A DNA stretch of 64,000 nt from Lacinutrix sp. Hel_I_90 (lineage in GTDB: Bacteria > Bacteroidota > Bacteroidia > Flavobacteriales > Flavobacteriaceae). Positions 56,262 through 64,000 of the stretch are shown piece after piece. The stretch is taken from NCBI RefSeq assembly GCF_000934685.1, contig NZ_JYNQ01000001.1, positions 2,468,501 to 2,532,500 on the forward strand, in the 5' to 3' direction. The position numbers and the translations under genes are program-made. The notes under the pieces are model-generated. The model ran no database searches and was not told where the DNA came from. It saw nothing but the letters and a program-made list of their open reading frames with translations. Within the stretch, counting starts at the first letter, position 1. Each line of letters opens with the position of its first letter.

Positions 56262-57047
56262 GTGGGTACCCAACAATACATACTAACTATAGCAGGTTTT
56301 GATCCTTCAAGTGGTGCAGGACTTACTGCCGATATAAAAACCTTTCAGGCCTTTGGTTTGTATGGCTTATCTGTATGTACAGCGGTGACTGTTCAAAATG
56401 ATATCGATTTTAAAGCCGCCCATTGGGTAGACACTGAGGTTATTCTTAAGCAAATTGATACCTTGTTTGAACGCTTTACTATTGAAGTGGTGAAAATTGG
56501 ACTTGTAAAAAATTGGGAATCATTAGTGAGTATACTCGAGCAGTTATATCAATATAATCCAACGATAAAAGTTGTGTTAGACCCTGTTTTAAAAGCAAGT
56601 GCAGGATATGCTTTTCACAGTGAAGATGATCTCAGCACACTGGATACTATTTTAGAGCGTATTTATTTAATCACTCCAAATTATGAAGAGATACAAAGCT
56701 TGTATGCTGATAAGTCTATTAAAGAAACCATTGCGCACATCAGTAGCAAAACAAAGCTGTATTTAAAAGGAGGGCATCGCGAGCATAGCTTAGGTTTAGA
56801 TGAGCTATATTACAATAAAACAATGCAATTAAGCATGATGCCTAGTGAAACAGTCGTTTTTCCAAAACATGGCAGTGGCTGTGTATTATCTTCAGCTTTA
56901 GCGAGTACTATCTTATTAGGATACCCCATTGAAGCCGCAGCACTGCAAAGTAAAAAATATATCGAACAGTTTTTAAGTTCAAACAAAACGCTTTTAGGAG
57001 ATCATTTCCCATTATCTTCAGCGTATAAAACAAGTAAAAGACTATAA
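56262..57047 (+). CDS. thiD: Hydroxymethylpyrimidine (phosphate) kinase
   Basis: 261 residues, GTG start directly after the previous stop codon. It phosphorylates hydroxymethylpyrimidine phosphate to the pyrophosphate. Motifs: AGFDPSSGAGLTADIKTF, VVLDPVLKASAG and the ATP-site HGSGCVLSSALAS. It is followed 2 bases later by thiE. Confidence 0.93.
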   Translation: MGTQQYILTIAGFDPSSGAGLTADIKTFQAFGLYGLSVCTAVTVQNDIDFKAAHWVDTEVILKQIDTLFERFTIEVVKIGLVKNWESLVSILEQLYQYNPTIKVVLDPVLKASAGYAFHSEDDLSTLDTILERIYLITPNYEEIQSLYADKSIKETIAHISSKTKLYLKGGHREHSLGLDELYYNKTMQLSMMPSETVVFPKHGSGCVLSSALASTILLGYPIEAAALQSKKYIEQFLSSNKTLLGDHFPLSSAYKTSKRL

Positions 57048-57049
57048 AA

Positions 57050-57718
57050 ATGATTCCAAAACTTCATTATATATCCCAAGGCCAGAGTGTTCAAGAACAT
57101 ATTGATAACATTCAAAATGCTTGTGCTTCTGGAGCAGAGTTAGTACAGTTGCGTTTAAAAGCTATAGACGAAGCTGCGCTTCTCGAAGCGGCCGAAAAAG
57201 CGAGAGCAATCACGAGCCATTTTCAAACACGTTTAATTATCAATGATTATTATAAAATTGCTAAAGCCGTAAAAGCAGATGGTGTTCATTTGGGCAAAAA
57301 TGATAGTTGTCCTACCGTGGCGAGAGCCTATATGGAGCCTTGGCAAATTATTGGCGGTACAGCAAATACGGTAGCCGATTGTAAATCACTTATTGATAAA
57401 AAAGTCGATTATATAGGTTTGGGACCTTTTCGTTTTACGAAAACAAAAGAGAACTTGGCTCCGGTTTTAGGGCAACAAGCATATTCAGAAATTCTAGAAG
57501 CCTTAAAAACAACAACACCTATTATCGCTGTAGGTGGTATTACCTTAGAGGCTGTTCCTGAACTTTTAAAAACGGGGATTCATGGGGTTGCTGTCTCAGA
57601 AGAAATCACAAAAAACTTCAATATAATTAGTGAGTTTAACACCTTATTACGAGGCACGTCACTTTATGAACAATTGTGGAAACCAGATCAACCGGATCAA
57701 CCAGATAAAAAAGAATAG
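57050..57718 (+). CDS. thiE: Thiamine-phosphate synthase
   Basis: 222 residues. It couples the pyrimidine pyrophosphate to the thiazole phosphate. Canonical motifs are all present: [60 protein letters not shown] and [10 protein letters not shown]. The end [10 protein letters not shown] is a short repeat extension of no obvious function. It is one of two ThiE-fold proteins in the operon and the one with intact catalytic motifs. Confidence 0.93.
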   Translation: MIPKLHYISQGQSVQEHIDNIQNACASGAELVQLRLKAIDEAALLEAAEKARAITSHFQTRLIINDYYKIAKAVKADGVHLGKNDSCPTVARAYMEPWQIIGGTANTVADCKSLIDKKVDYIGLGPFRFTKTKENLAPVLGQQAYSEILEALKTTTPIIAVGGITLEAVPELLKTGIHGVAVSEEITKNFNIISEFNTLLRGTSLYEQLWKPDQPDQPDKKE

Positions 57719-57719
57719 C

Positions 57720-58493
57720 ATGACAGACGTACTTAAAATAGCAGATAAAACTTTTAATTCCAGGTTGTTTACAGGCACTGGTAAGTTTAAAAGCTCAGAA
57801 CAAATGCGTGAAGCGATTAGCGCTTCTAAAAGCGAACTCGTTACAGTAGCTTTAAAACGAGTAGACCTGAATAATGACGCAGATGACATGCTGGTGCATC
57901 TCAAAGACAACCACATTAACTTGTTGCCCAATACCTCAGGAGTGAGAACAGCAAAGGAAGCAATATTTGCTGCAGAATTGGCCAGAGAAGCTTTGGGGAC
58001 GCATTGGGTAAAATTAGAAATTCATCCAGATCCTAGGTACTTGTTGCCAGACCCTATTGAAACACTTAAAGCTGCCGAAGCACTAGTAAAACTAGGTTTT
58101 GTGGTGATGCCTTATATTCATGCCGACCCGGTTTTATGTAAAAGACTGGAAGACGTTGGTGTGCAATGCGTCATGCCATTAGGAGCACCCATAGGAAGTA
58201 ACAAGGGATTAAAGACGGTTGATTTTTTAGAAATCATCATAGAACAAAGTAATGTTCCTGTAATTGTAGATGCGGGCATTGGCGCACCTTCTCACGCAGC
58301 TTATGCGATGGAATTAGGGGCAGATGCAGTACTAGTTAACACAGCTATTGCTGTGTCACAAAACCCGGTAGCAATGGGAATTGCCTTTAAAATGGCTGTA
58401 GAATCGGGTAGAATGGCGTTTAATGCGAAATTAGCTCCAGTAAAACAACGGGCAGAAGCAAGTAGCCCTTTAACCTCTTTTTTAGATGCATAA
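57720..58493 (+). CDS. thiG: Thiazole synthase
   Basis: 257 residues from the ATG at 57720, which lies right after the thiE stop at 57718; an in-frame ATG at 57630 is inside thiE. The catalytic lysine is in [17 protein letters not shown], and the phosphate-binding end is [20 protein letters not shown]. It forms the thiazole phosphate from deoxyxylulose phosphate, ThiS thiocarboxylate and dehydroglycine supplied by ThiH. It overlaps thiH by 8 bases, consistent with translational coupling and a ThiG-ThiH complex. Confidence 0.95.
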   Translation: MTDVLKIADKTFNSRLFTGTGKFKSSEQMREAISASKSELVTVALKRVDLNNDADDMLVHLKDNHINLLPNTSGVRTAKEAIFAAELAREALGTHWVKLEIHPDPRYLLPDPIETLKAAEALVKLGFVVMPYIHADPVLCKRLEDVGVQCVMPLGAPIGSNKGLKTVDFLEIIIEQSNVPVIVDAGIGAPSHAAYAMELGADAVLVNTAIAVSQNPVAMGIAFKMAVESGRMAFNAKLAPVKQRAEASSPLTSFLDA

Positions 58494-59601
58494 TTTTAAA
58501 GCAGTTTTTGACTTATACGATTGGGATACTCTCGAAAAAGAAATTTACGATTGCTCTGCTCAGGAGGTTCAAGCAGTATTGTCTAAAGATAAAATCACAT
58601 TAGACGATTTCAAAGTCCTGATTTCTCCTGCGGCAAAGCCTTTTATTGAGCAAATGGCGCAACGAAGTCATGCGTTAACGAAGAAGCGTTTTGGAAATAC
58701 AATCCAGATGTATATCCCAATGTACCTATCAAATGAATGCCAGAATATTTGTACGTATTGCGGCTTCAGTATGACGAATAAAATCAAAAGAAAAACACTT
58801 TCAGATAAGGAAATACTTCAAGAAGTCACCCATATTAAAAGCTTGGGGTACGATCATATTCTTTTAGTCACCGGTGAAGCAAATAGAACTGTGGGCGTTT
58901 CGTATTTAAAAAACGCAATTCGTTTAATTCGTGAACACTTCTCAAATATCAGTATTGAAGTGCAACCCCTGGATCAGGAAGAGTACGAAACCCTTATAAA
59001 GGAAGGCTTATATGCCGTACTAGTCTATCAAGAAACCTATCATAAAGCAACCTATAAAACACACCATCCAAAAGGTAAAAAATCTAATTTTGATTATCGC
59101 CTAGATACTCCAGATCGCTTAGGTAAAGCTGGGATTCATAAAATTGGATTGGGTGCTTTATTTGGTTTGGAAGACTGGAGAGTCGATAGTTTTTACACAG
59201 CACTTCATTTAAAATATTTGCAGAAGACCTATTGGAAAACGAAATACTCAATATCTTTCCCTAGACTGCGGCCACACCAAGGTGAAGTTGAGCCAAAAGT
59301 AGAAATGACAGATGCTGATTTAGTACAATTAATTTGTGCTTACCGCTTATTAGATGAAGACTTGGAATTATCGATGTCTACACGAGAAAGTGAAATTTTC
59401 AGAAATAATTGCATCAACCTCGGAATCACTTCTATAAGTGCCGAATCTAAAACAAACCCTGGTGGTTATGCGGTTGCGCCAGAATCTTTGGAGCAATTTG
59501 AAATTTCAGATGAAAGAAATACCGAAGCCATAAAACAAATGATACAATCGCAAGGATATCAAGTAATTTGGAAAGACTGGGAGCGAAATTATTCTGAATG
59601 A
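58486..59601 (+). CDS. thiH: Tyrosine lyase ThiH (radical SAM)
   Basis: 371 residues. It cleaves tyrosine to dehydroglycine for the thiazole. Radical-SAM cluster motif [10 protein letters not shown] (CxxxCxxC) at about residues 85-91, then [32 protein letters not shown] and [13 protein letters not shown] are ThiH-specific. The organism thus uses the tyrosine route rather than glycine oxidase. It overlaps thiG and is followed by thiF after 7 bases. Confidence 0.95.
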   Translation: MHNFKAVFDLYDWDTLEKEIYDCSAQEVQAVLSKDKITLDDFKVLISPAAKPFIEQMAQRSHALTKKRFGNTIQMYIPMYLSNECQNICTYCGFSMTNKIKRKTLSDKEILQEVTHIKSLGYDHILLVTGEANRTVGVSYLKNAIRLIREHFSNISIEVQPLDQEEYETLIKEGLYAVLVYQETYHKATYKTHHPKGKKSNFDYRLDTPDRLGKAGIHKIGLGALFGLEDWRVDSFYTALHLKYLQKTYWKTKYSISFPRLRPHQGEVEPKVEMTDADLVQLICAYRLLDEDLELSMSTRESEIFRNNCINLGITSISAESKTNPGGYAVAPESLEQFEISDERNTEAIKQMIQSQGYQVIWKDWERNYSE

Positions 59602-59608
59602 ATGTCAA

Positions 59609-60676
59609 ATGAATTTATCAACAGCAGAAAAACAACAATACAATCGCCATCTCATTCTTGAAGATATCGGGTTAGAAGGACAATTAAAATTGAAGCAAGC
59701 TAGTGTGCTGGTAATAGGTGCTGGTGGATTGAGTTGCCCAGTGTTACAGTATTTAACGGCTGCGGGCGTGGGCAAAATTGGTATTGTAGATGACGATACT
59801 GTAGACCAGTCCAATCTTCAGCGTCAAATACTATACAATCATAAGGATATTGGAATAAATAAAGCTGAAGCTGCTGCTGCGCATTTACAATTATTAAATC
59901 CGTTTATCTCCTTTGATACCTATAATACAAGACTGACAAAAGAGAATGCCTTAGCGCTATTCAAAAAACACAGTATTATTGTGGATGGTACAGACAACTT
60001 CCCTACGCGCTATTTGATTAATGATGCTGCGGTAATGCTAAACAGACCAGTCGTATTTGGTTCTGTTTTTAAGTTTGAAGGACAAGTTTCTGTCTTTAAT
60101 TATAGGAATGGACCGACGTATAGATGTTTATATCCAACACCTCCAAAATCAAATGAGGTCCCCAATTGTTCTGAAATAGGCGTGCTAGGCGTGCTGCCGG
60201 GAATCATAGGAAGTTTTCAAGCCAATGAAGTACTTAAAATCATATTGGGTTTGGGCAACGTGTTGTCAGGCAAGTTGTTAACGCTTAATGCGTTGTCTAT
60301 GCAACAATTACTGTTTTCTTTTGGGAGGAATTCGTCAATGTCTATAGACGCATTACAAGATGATTATGAAACATTTTGTGGCATGCCTAAAGCAGTAAAA
60401 GAAATAAGTTTTGAAGAATACAAAGCACAAGCTTCACACTTCAATCTTCTCGATGTTAGAACACAGACTGAACGCGATGAATTCCATATAGAGAGTATCC
60501 ATATTCCTTTGGCTGAATTGGCTTTAAGAGTTCATGAAATTCCTCAAGACAAGTCGCTATTAGTGTTTTGTAAGTCGGGAGTAAGAGGCAAATTAGCTAT
60601 TGAGATACTTCAAAATAATGGTTTTAAAGAAACCCTTGTAAATTTAAAAGACGGATTGCTAAACGGGGCGCTGTAG
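59609..60676 (+). CDS. thiF: ThiF/MoeB-type adenylyltransferase with rhodanese domain
   Basis: 355 residues. The E1-like adenylation domain has the nucleotide motif VLVIGAGGLSCPVLQYL, NLQRQILYNHKDIG and a Zn-site-like region (TYRCLYPTPPKSNEVPNCSE). The C-terminal rhodanese domain at about 255-350 has LLVFCKSGVRGKLAIE with the active Cys. It activates the ThiS C-terminus and may help transfer sulfur. It could also serve molybdopterin synthesis; its place at the end of the thiamine operon favours ThiS. No terminator was clear after it. Confidence 0.9.
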   Translation: MNLSTAEKQQYNRHLILEDIGLEGQLKLKQASVLVIGAGGLSCPVLQYLTAAGVGKIGIVDDDTVDQSNLQRQILYNHKDIGINKAEAAAAHLQLLNPFISFDTYNTRLTKENALALFKKHSIIVDGTDNFPTRYLINDAAVMLNRPVVFGSVFKFEGQVSVFNYRNGPTYRCLYPTPPKSNEVPNCSEIGVLGVLPGIIGSFQANEVLKIILGLGNVLSGKLLTLNALSMQQLLFSFGRNSSMSIDALQDDYETFCGMPKAVKEISFEEYKAQASHFNLLDVRTQTERDEFHIESIHIPLAELALRVHEIPQDKSLLVFCKSGVRGKLAIEILQNNGFKETLVNLKDGLLNGAL

Positions 60677-60908
60677 TCTTTCAAAACACTATGCATCCTA
60701 GTGTGTTTCTCATACTATTTGTGGTCAATAACAGGACCTGTACTAAAGATTATGAAACGATTACATCTTTTATCGACACTAAATTTAGTTCTTTATAATT
60801 AAGAGGTCGTGAATAACAAGACGTGTTTTATCCTGTAAATACACATGGAAAACCATATATTTATTGCTAAACGGAACGTTAGCAATCATTAAAAAAACAA
60901 CACCAAGA

Positions 60909-62180
60909 ATGAAAAAAATAAGTATCACAATCATTACACTTCTTTTTACTTTTCAAGTATTCAGTCAAAACAAAAAAATACTGATTAAAAATGTAACCAT
61001 TATACCACTACATATTAATCAGTTATTAGAAAATAAAGATGTCATTTTAATAAATGGAGAAATTAAAGAAATTAGAGATCATATAGAAAAAGATACGACC
61101 ACCTACGATTTAGGAATAATTGATGGACATGAAAAATATCTAATTCCAGCATACGCAGATGCACATGCGCATCTTTCAGAAAAGGAAAACCTAAACGCTT
61201 ATTTCTTAATGAATTTACTTAATGGTGTTACTACTCTACGTTCAATGCGGGGGGAAATGTGGCATTTAGAAATAAATAAAAAGGGGGCCTTCACCCCAAA
61301 ACTTATTCTTTCTTCTCCGCCAAGTTCAAGAAACGATAACCTATCGGGAATAGAGGCTAATAACATGATTTCAGCGTACAAAAAGGCTGGCTTTGATTTT
61401 ATGAAAATCCTCTCTGTAAAAGATGAACAAACATTTGACTATTTAGTAGCATCTGCGAAAGCTAATGATTTTCAGCTTGCTGGGCATTGTCCATCCAGTG
61501 TGGGAATATTTAAAACCTGTAAAACCAATGTTTTTCAAAGTATTGAACATTTGGGCGGTTTTTTTCAACTTACCAATGTAGCAGAAATTAATTCAGCCAT
61601 CAACTTATCTATTACAAAAAATGTTTACCACTGTCCAACCTTAGATTGGTACTTTACTGGACAGGTTTCAGAAGAAGAATTACGACACCGTTCTGGAGTT
61701 CCGTTTTTGCCAACTAAAATGGTGAAAAATTGGGAGAGTAAAATAGCTGCTCACTATGAAAAAACGACCAAAGATGAAAGAGAGACCGAAAGAAAAAAGA
61801 GCGAAAATCAATTTAATAAGCGGTTAGATTACTTGAAATACATATACAGGCAAGGCGGGAAGTTGCTATTAAGCCCGGACGCTTCAGGAATTTATGGCAT
61901 TCCTGGGTTTGGCATTCATACAGAAATGAAACATTATGCAAATGCGGGCATTTCGAATTTTGATATTCTTAAAGCGACTTGCTATAATTTATCAGAAATG
62001 CTGTCTTCACAAAACGAATGGGGCACTATTAAGGTAGGTGCAAAATCAGATATGGTATTACTAAATACTAATCCTCTTAAAAATATTGAAAACACAAAAA
62101 ATATAAATGGCATAATATTTAATGGCATGTTTTACTCAAAAACGGAGTTAGAAGAAAAACTATACTTGGAAAAGCGTTAG
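60909..62180 (+). CDS. Secreted metal-dependent amidohydrolase
   Basis: 423 residues from the ATG at 60909, which begins a signal peptide (SITIITLLFTFQVFSQ); the frame ATG at 60864 would add 15 residues. Metal and catalytic residues: DAHAHLSE (HxH), Lys in FMKILSVKD, His in AGHCPSS and IEHLGG, Asp in LSPDASGIYG. It belongs to the imidazolonepropionase/prolidase-like amidohydrolase group, with periplasmic or surface hydrolysis of an unknown amide. It follows the thiamine operon by 232 bases and is probably separate. Confidence 0.88.
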   Translation: MKKISITIITLLFTFQVFSQNKKILIKNVTIIPLHINQLLENKDVILINGEIKEIRDHIEKDTTTYDLGIIDGHEKYLIPAYADAHAHLSEKENLNAYFLMNLLNGVTTLRSMRGEMWHLEINKKGAFTPKLILSSPPSSRNDNLSGIEANNMISAYKKAGFDFMKILSVKDEQTFDYLVASAKANDFQLAGHCPSSVGIFKTCKTNVFQSIEHLGGFFQLTNVAEINSAINLSITKNVYHCPTLDWYFTGQVSEEELRHRSGVPFLPTKMVKNWESKIAAHYEKTTKDERETERKKSENQFNKRLDYLKYIYRQGGKLLLSPDASGIYGIPGFGIHTEMKHYANAGISNFDILKATCYNLSEMLSSQNEWGTIKVGAKSDMVLLNTNPLKNIENTKNINGIIFNGMFYSKTELEEKLYLEKR

Positions 62181-62232
62181 CTGACTTAATAAGTCTAAAA
62201 GAAATGCCAACAGACTGATCAAAATAGTTTAA

Positions 62233-62352
62233 ATGAAAAAAAAATCTTTTTGGGATACAATATCAAACTATATAAAATTTCAAATAGTAATTGTTGGAAT
62301 ACTATTGTTTGTTCTTTTAATTTTAATAATCGGAAGAGTCATTTTTAATTAA
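62233..62352 (+). CDS. Predicted 39-residue single-pass membrane protein
   Basis: The frame ATG..TAA encodes KKKSFWDTISNYIKF followed by a strong hydrophobic helix (about residues 17-33) and GRVIFN. It lies in the 291-base gap between the amidohydrolase gene and gldD and is too short for usual ORF cut-offs. A basic start and a Trp-Asp near the membrane face look like a real small membrane protein. No family was recognised and there is no clear ribosome site, so it is tentative. Confidence 0.4.
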   Translation: MKKKSFWDTISNYIKFQIVIVGILLFVLLILIIGRVIFN

Positions 62353-62471
62353 AAGTGCGTTCAACCCCTAGAGTAACATAGTAAAAAGTTAGTTGGTGGA
62401 TTGCATAACTTGCCTATGAATTAGAAAAAATGCGAACTAATAAAACTTGACTTAAACCACGCCTTACTTCA

Positions 62472-63071
62472 CTATTCTTTCCACTCCAAACTCTCCATAA
62501 TCTGTCTAATATCTTTTTGTAAATAGTGTGCTGCTGGAAGAATTGAATCGTAATTTGGTTTGGCGTAAAAATAGAGTGAACCCGTTAAGAAGTGATTAAT
62601 ACTATCGGTCACATAAAACTGAGATTGTGAAGCGGCATTACCACCAACATCGTAAAACATACCATAGACACGACGCTCGGGGTTTTCATATAAAAACTCT
62701 TCAATAGCATCTGCTTTCTGCGTGTGCTCTTGCGTAAAATTTTGGGCATCTCGAAGAAAGTTATTTAAGTTTTTCGGGTTGTTTTCAATGGCTTTATACG
62801 TTAAATAAATGGTGCCTTTTAATTTTGGGTATTCAATATTAACGCCATAACTAGTTGTTTCTCCTCCTAAAGTTTTTGTTTTTAGATTTTTGCCTAAGGC
62901 ATTACGGTCGAAGGTGAATGGCATTTTGGCAAGGTCTTCTGTTTTATAAATGGCTTCAGGATAGTCTAAACGCAAATATGCTTTTGGTTTAGGTGTAGGA
63001 TCCTCGTTACAGGATGTTAATTGGACACTAAAGACTAGTGTTATAATAAAATAGCTAAAGATTTTTTTCAT
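62472..63071 (-). CDS. gldD: Gliding motility lipoprotein GldD
   Basis: 199 residues, a lipoprotein (LTSCNEDPTPKP). The KPKAYLRLDYPEAIY motif and EEFLYENPERRVYGMFYDVG are typical of GldD, an essential component of gliding and the type IX secretion machinery in Flavobacteria. It follows gldE on the same strand by 78 bases, the usual order. The gene product is expected on the periplasmic/outer-membrane side. Confidence 0.93.
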   Translation of the reverse strand: MKKIFSYFIITLVFSVQLTSCNEDPTPKPKAYLRLDYPEAIYKTEDLAKMPFTFDRNALGKNLKTKTLGGETTSYGVNIEYPKLKGTIYLTYKAIENNPKNLNNFLRDAQNFTQEHTQKADAIEEFLYENPERRVYGMFYDVGGNAASQSQFYVTDSINHFLTGSLYFYAKPNYDSILPAAHYLQKDIRQIMESLEWKE

Positions 63072-63149
63072 GAAGTTTATGGTCTCATTTGTAGTGTTCA
63101 GTCTTACTTAGACAACAGCACGTCTCTTTTATTAATGCTCTATTCTAGA

Positions 63150-64000
63150 TTACGGCAGCGAGATTTTTACGCGTTTAATGCGTTTTTTATCTAGTGCCTC
63201 AATAGTAAAAATATAATTTTCATAATGTATTTTACCACCTTGGCGCGGGAAGCTTCCTGAGATTTCTAAAATAAAGCCAGCAATGGTCTCTGCTTCTCCT
63301 TTTTTATCTTCAAAAAGAGAGTCTTCTTCTAGTTTTATAATTTTATAAAAGTCTTTTAAGGTGGTTTTACCTTCAAAAACATAGTTTTTATCATCTAGTT
63401 TTGAATAGATAATGTTCTCATCATCAAATTCGTCACTAATATCACCAACAATTTCTTCAATAATATCTTCTAATGAGACTAAGCCAGAGGTGCCTCCGTA
63501 CTCATCAACTACAACGGCCAAGTGCACTTTCTTTTCTTGAAACTCAGCCATTAAATCATCCAACTTTTTATTTTCTGGCACGAAAAAAGGATCACGTAAT
63601 AAGCTCGTCCAATCAAACTCTATTTTATCAATATGTGGTAGTAAATCTTTCACGTATAAAATACCTTCTATAGTATCTATACTGTCTATATACACTGGGA
63701 TTCTGGAAAAACCATTTTCAATGACTTCAGTTATAATTTCAGCATAACTCTGTGTTTTGTTTAGCGCAAAAATATCTAAACGTGGGCGCATAACCTGTTT
63801 GGTGTCTGTATTTCCAAACGAAACAATCCCTTTTAATATTTTATGCTCTTCTTGTGTGGTATCATGTTCACTAGTTAATTCTAAGGCTTGAGAGAGTTGG
63901 TTGACGCTGAGGTTATACTTTTGTCTCCCTAATTTATTATGGATCCCTAAAGTTATAGCCCGCATGGGTATACTTAAAGGAGAGATTAAAAAATCTAATA
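63150..64000 (-). CDS. gldE: Gliding motility protein GldE, 5' end outside the window
   Basis: The reading frame remains open to the right edge of the window, so this is a partial gene; an ATG at 63965 is only an internal codon. The visible 283 residues are the cytoplasmic half of a CorC/HlyC-type protein. They include a linker, two CBS domains (KQVMRPRLDIFALNKTQSY, GTSGLVSLEDIIEEIVGDI) and the C-terminal CorC transporter-associated domain (FEGKTTLKDFYKIIKLEED). The N-terminal DUF21 membrane domain lies outside. GldE is an inner-membrane partner of GldD in gliding and T9SS. Confidence 0.9.
   Translation of the reverse strand, partial: LDFLISPLSIPMRAITLGIHNKLGRQKYNLSVNQLSQALELTSEHDTTQEEHKILKGIVSFGNTDTKQVMRPRLDIFALNKTQSYAEIITEVIENGFSRIPVYIDSIDTIEGILYVKDLLPHIDKIEFDWTSLLRDPFFVPENKKLDDLMAEFQEKKVHLAVVVDEYGGTSGLVSLEDIIEEIVGDISDEFDDENIIYSKLDDKNYVFEGKTTLKDFYKIIKLEEDSLFEDKKGEAETIAGFILEISGSFPRQGGKIHYENYIFTIEALDKKRIKRVKISLP

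Noticed and set aside
60684-60708. Possible terminator after thiF
   Set aside because: The ACACT/AGTGT stem is only 5 bases and is not followed by a T run.

Overview
The window looks like a chromosomal segment of a low-GC marine-type member of the Flavobacteriaceae (Bacteroidota). The evidence is: -7 promoter elements of the form TAnnTTTG, many SCxxD-type lipoprotein signal peptides, a type IX secretion C-terminal sorting domain, gliding-motility genes gldD and gldE, a b558-type SdhCAB, a eukaryote-type single-chain glycyl-tRNA synthetase, an S46 dipeptidyl-peptidase and DUF4199. No rRNA, tRNA, CRISPR array, phage or intact insertion sequence was seen.

Layout. 1-2475 holds the 3' part of a large coiled-coil protein whose upstream end looks collagen-like. 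It is followed by a terminator and a roughly 560-base gene-poor stretch. 3105-10993 (minus) is one tight surface/periplasmic operon: three paralogous choice-of-anchor B proteins, a beta-propeller-like lipoprotein, an MbnP-family lipoprotein and a di-haem MauG/MbnH/cytochrome-c-peroxidase-like lipoprotein. 11144-18518 holds thiL, a small Cys-containing protein, an alpha/beta hydrolase, brnQ, a small secreted protein, an ACT-domain protein divergent from aspartate kinase, and aminopeptidase P. 18747-25828 holds a large BNR/sortilin-like protein, a lipoprotein, a membrane GAF-AraC regulator and a five-repeat beta-lactamase-fold serine hydrolase. 26047-29490 is sdhCAB.

29588-37962 holds an M28 peptidase, a membrane MutS-like ATPase, a DPP11-type S46 peptidase (minus), and an aminotransferase/omega-amidase pair separated by two small paralogous coiled-coil proteins. 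37946-40389 (minus) holds an Ig-like lipoprotein and ComF. 40471-43552 carries three tandem paralogues of an unrecognised single-pass coiled-coil membrane protein, followed directly by glyS. 45283-53114 holds a transglutaminase-like protein, rpmA/rplU (L21 with a C-terminal HhH extension), DUF4199, an active/inactive M16 peptidase pair, an EamA exporter and a Cys-rich HMA lipoprotein.

53295-60676 is a complete thiamine operon under a TPP riboswitch: thiS-thiC-tenI-like-thiD-thiE-thiG-thiH-thiF. With thiL at 11144 the window encodes most of the thiazole, pyrimidine, coupling and final kinase steps. The window ends with an amidohydrolase, a 39-residue membrane peptide, and gldD/gldE (gldE cut by the window end).

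The most distinctive regions are the MbnP/MbnH-like plus choice-of-anchor B operon, the three coiled-coil membrane paralogues before glyS, and the fragment at the left end that resembles an alpha-helical pore former. No function could be proven for these from sequence alone.
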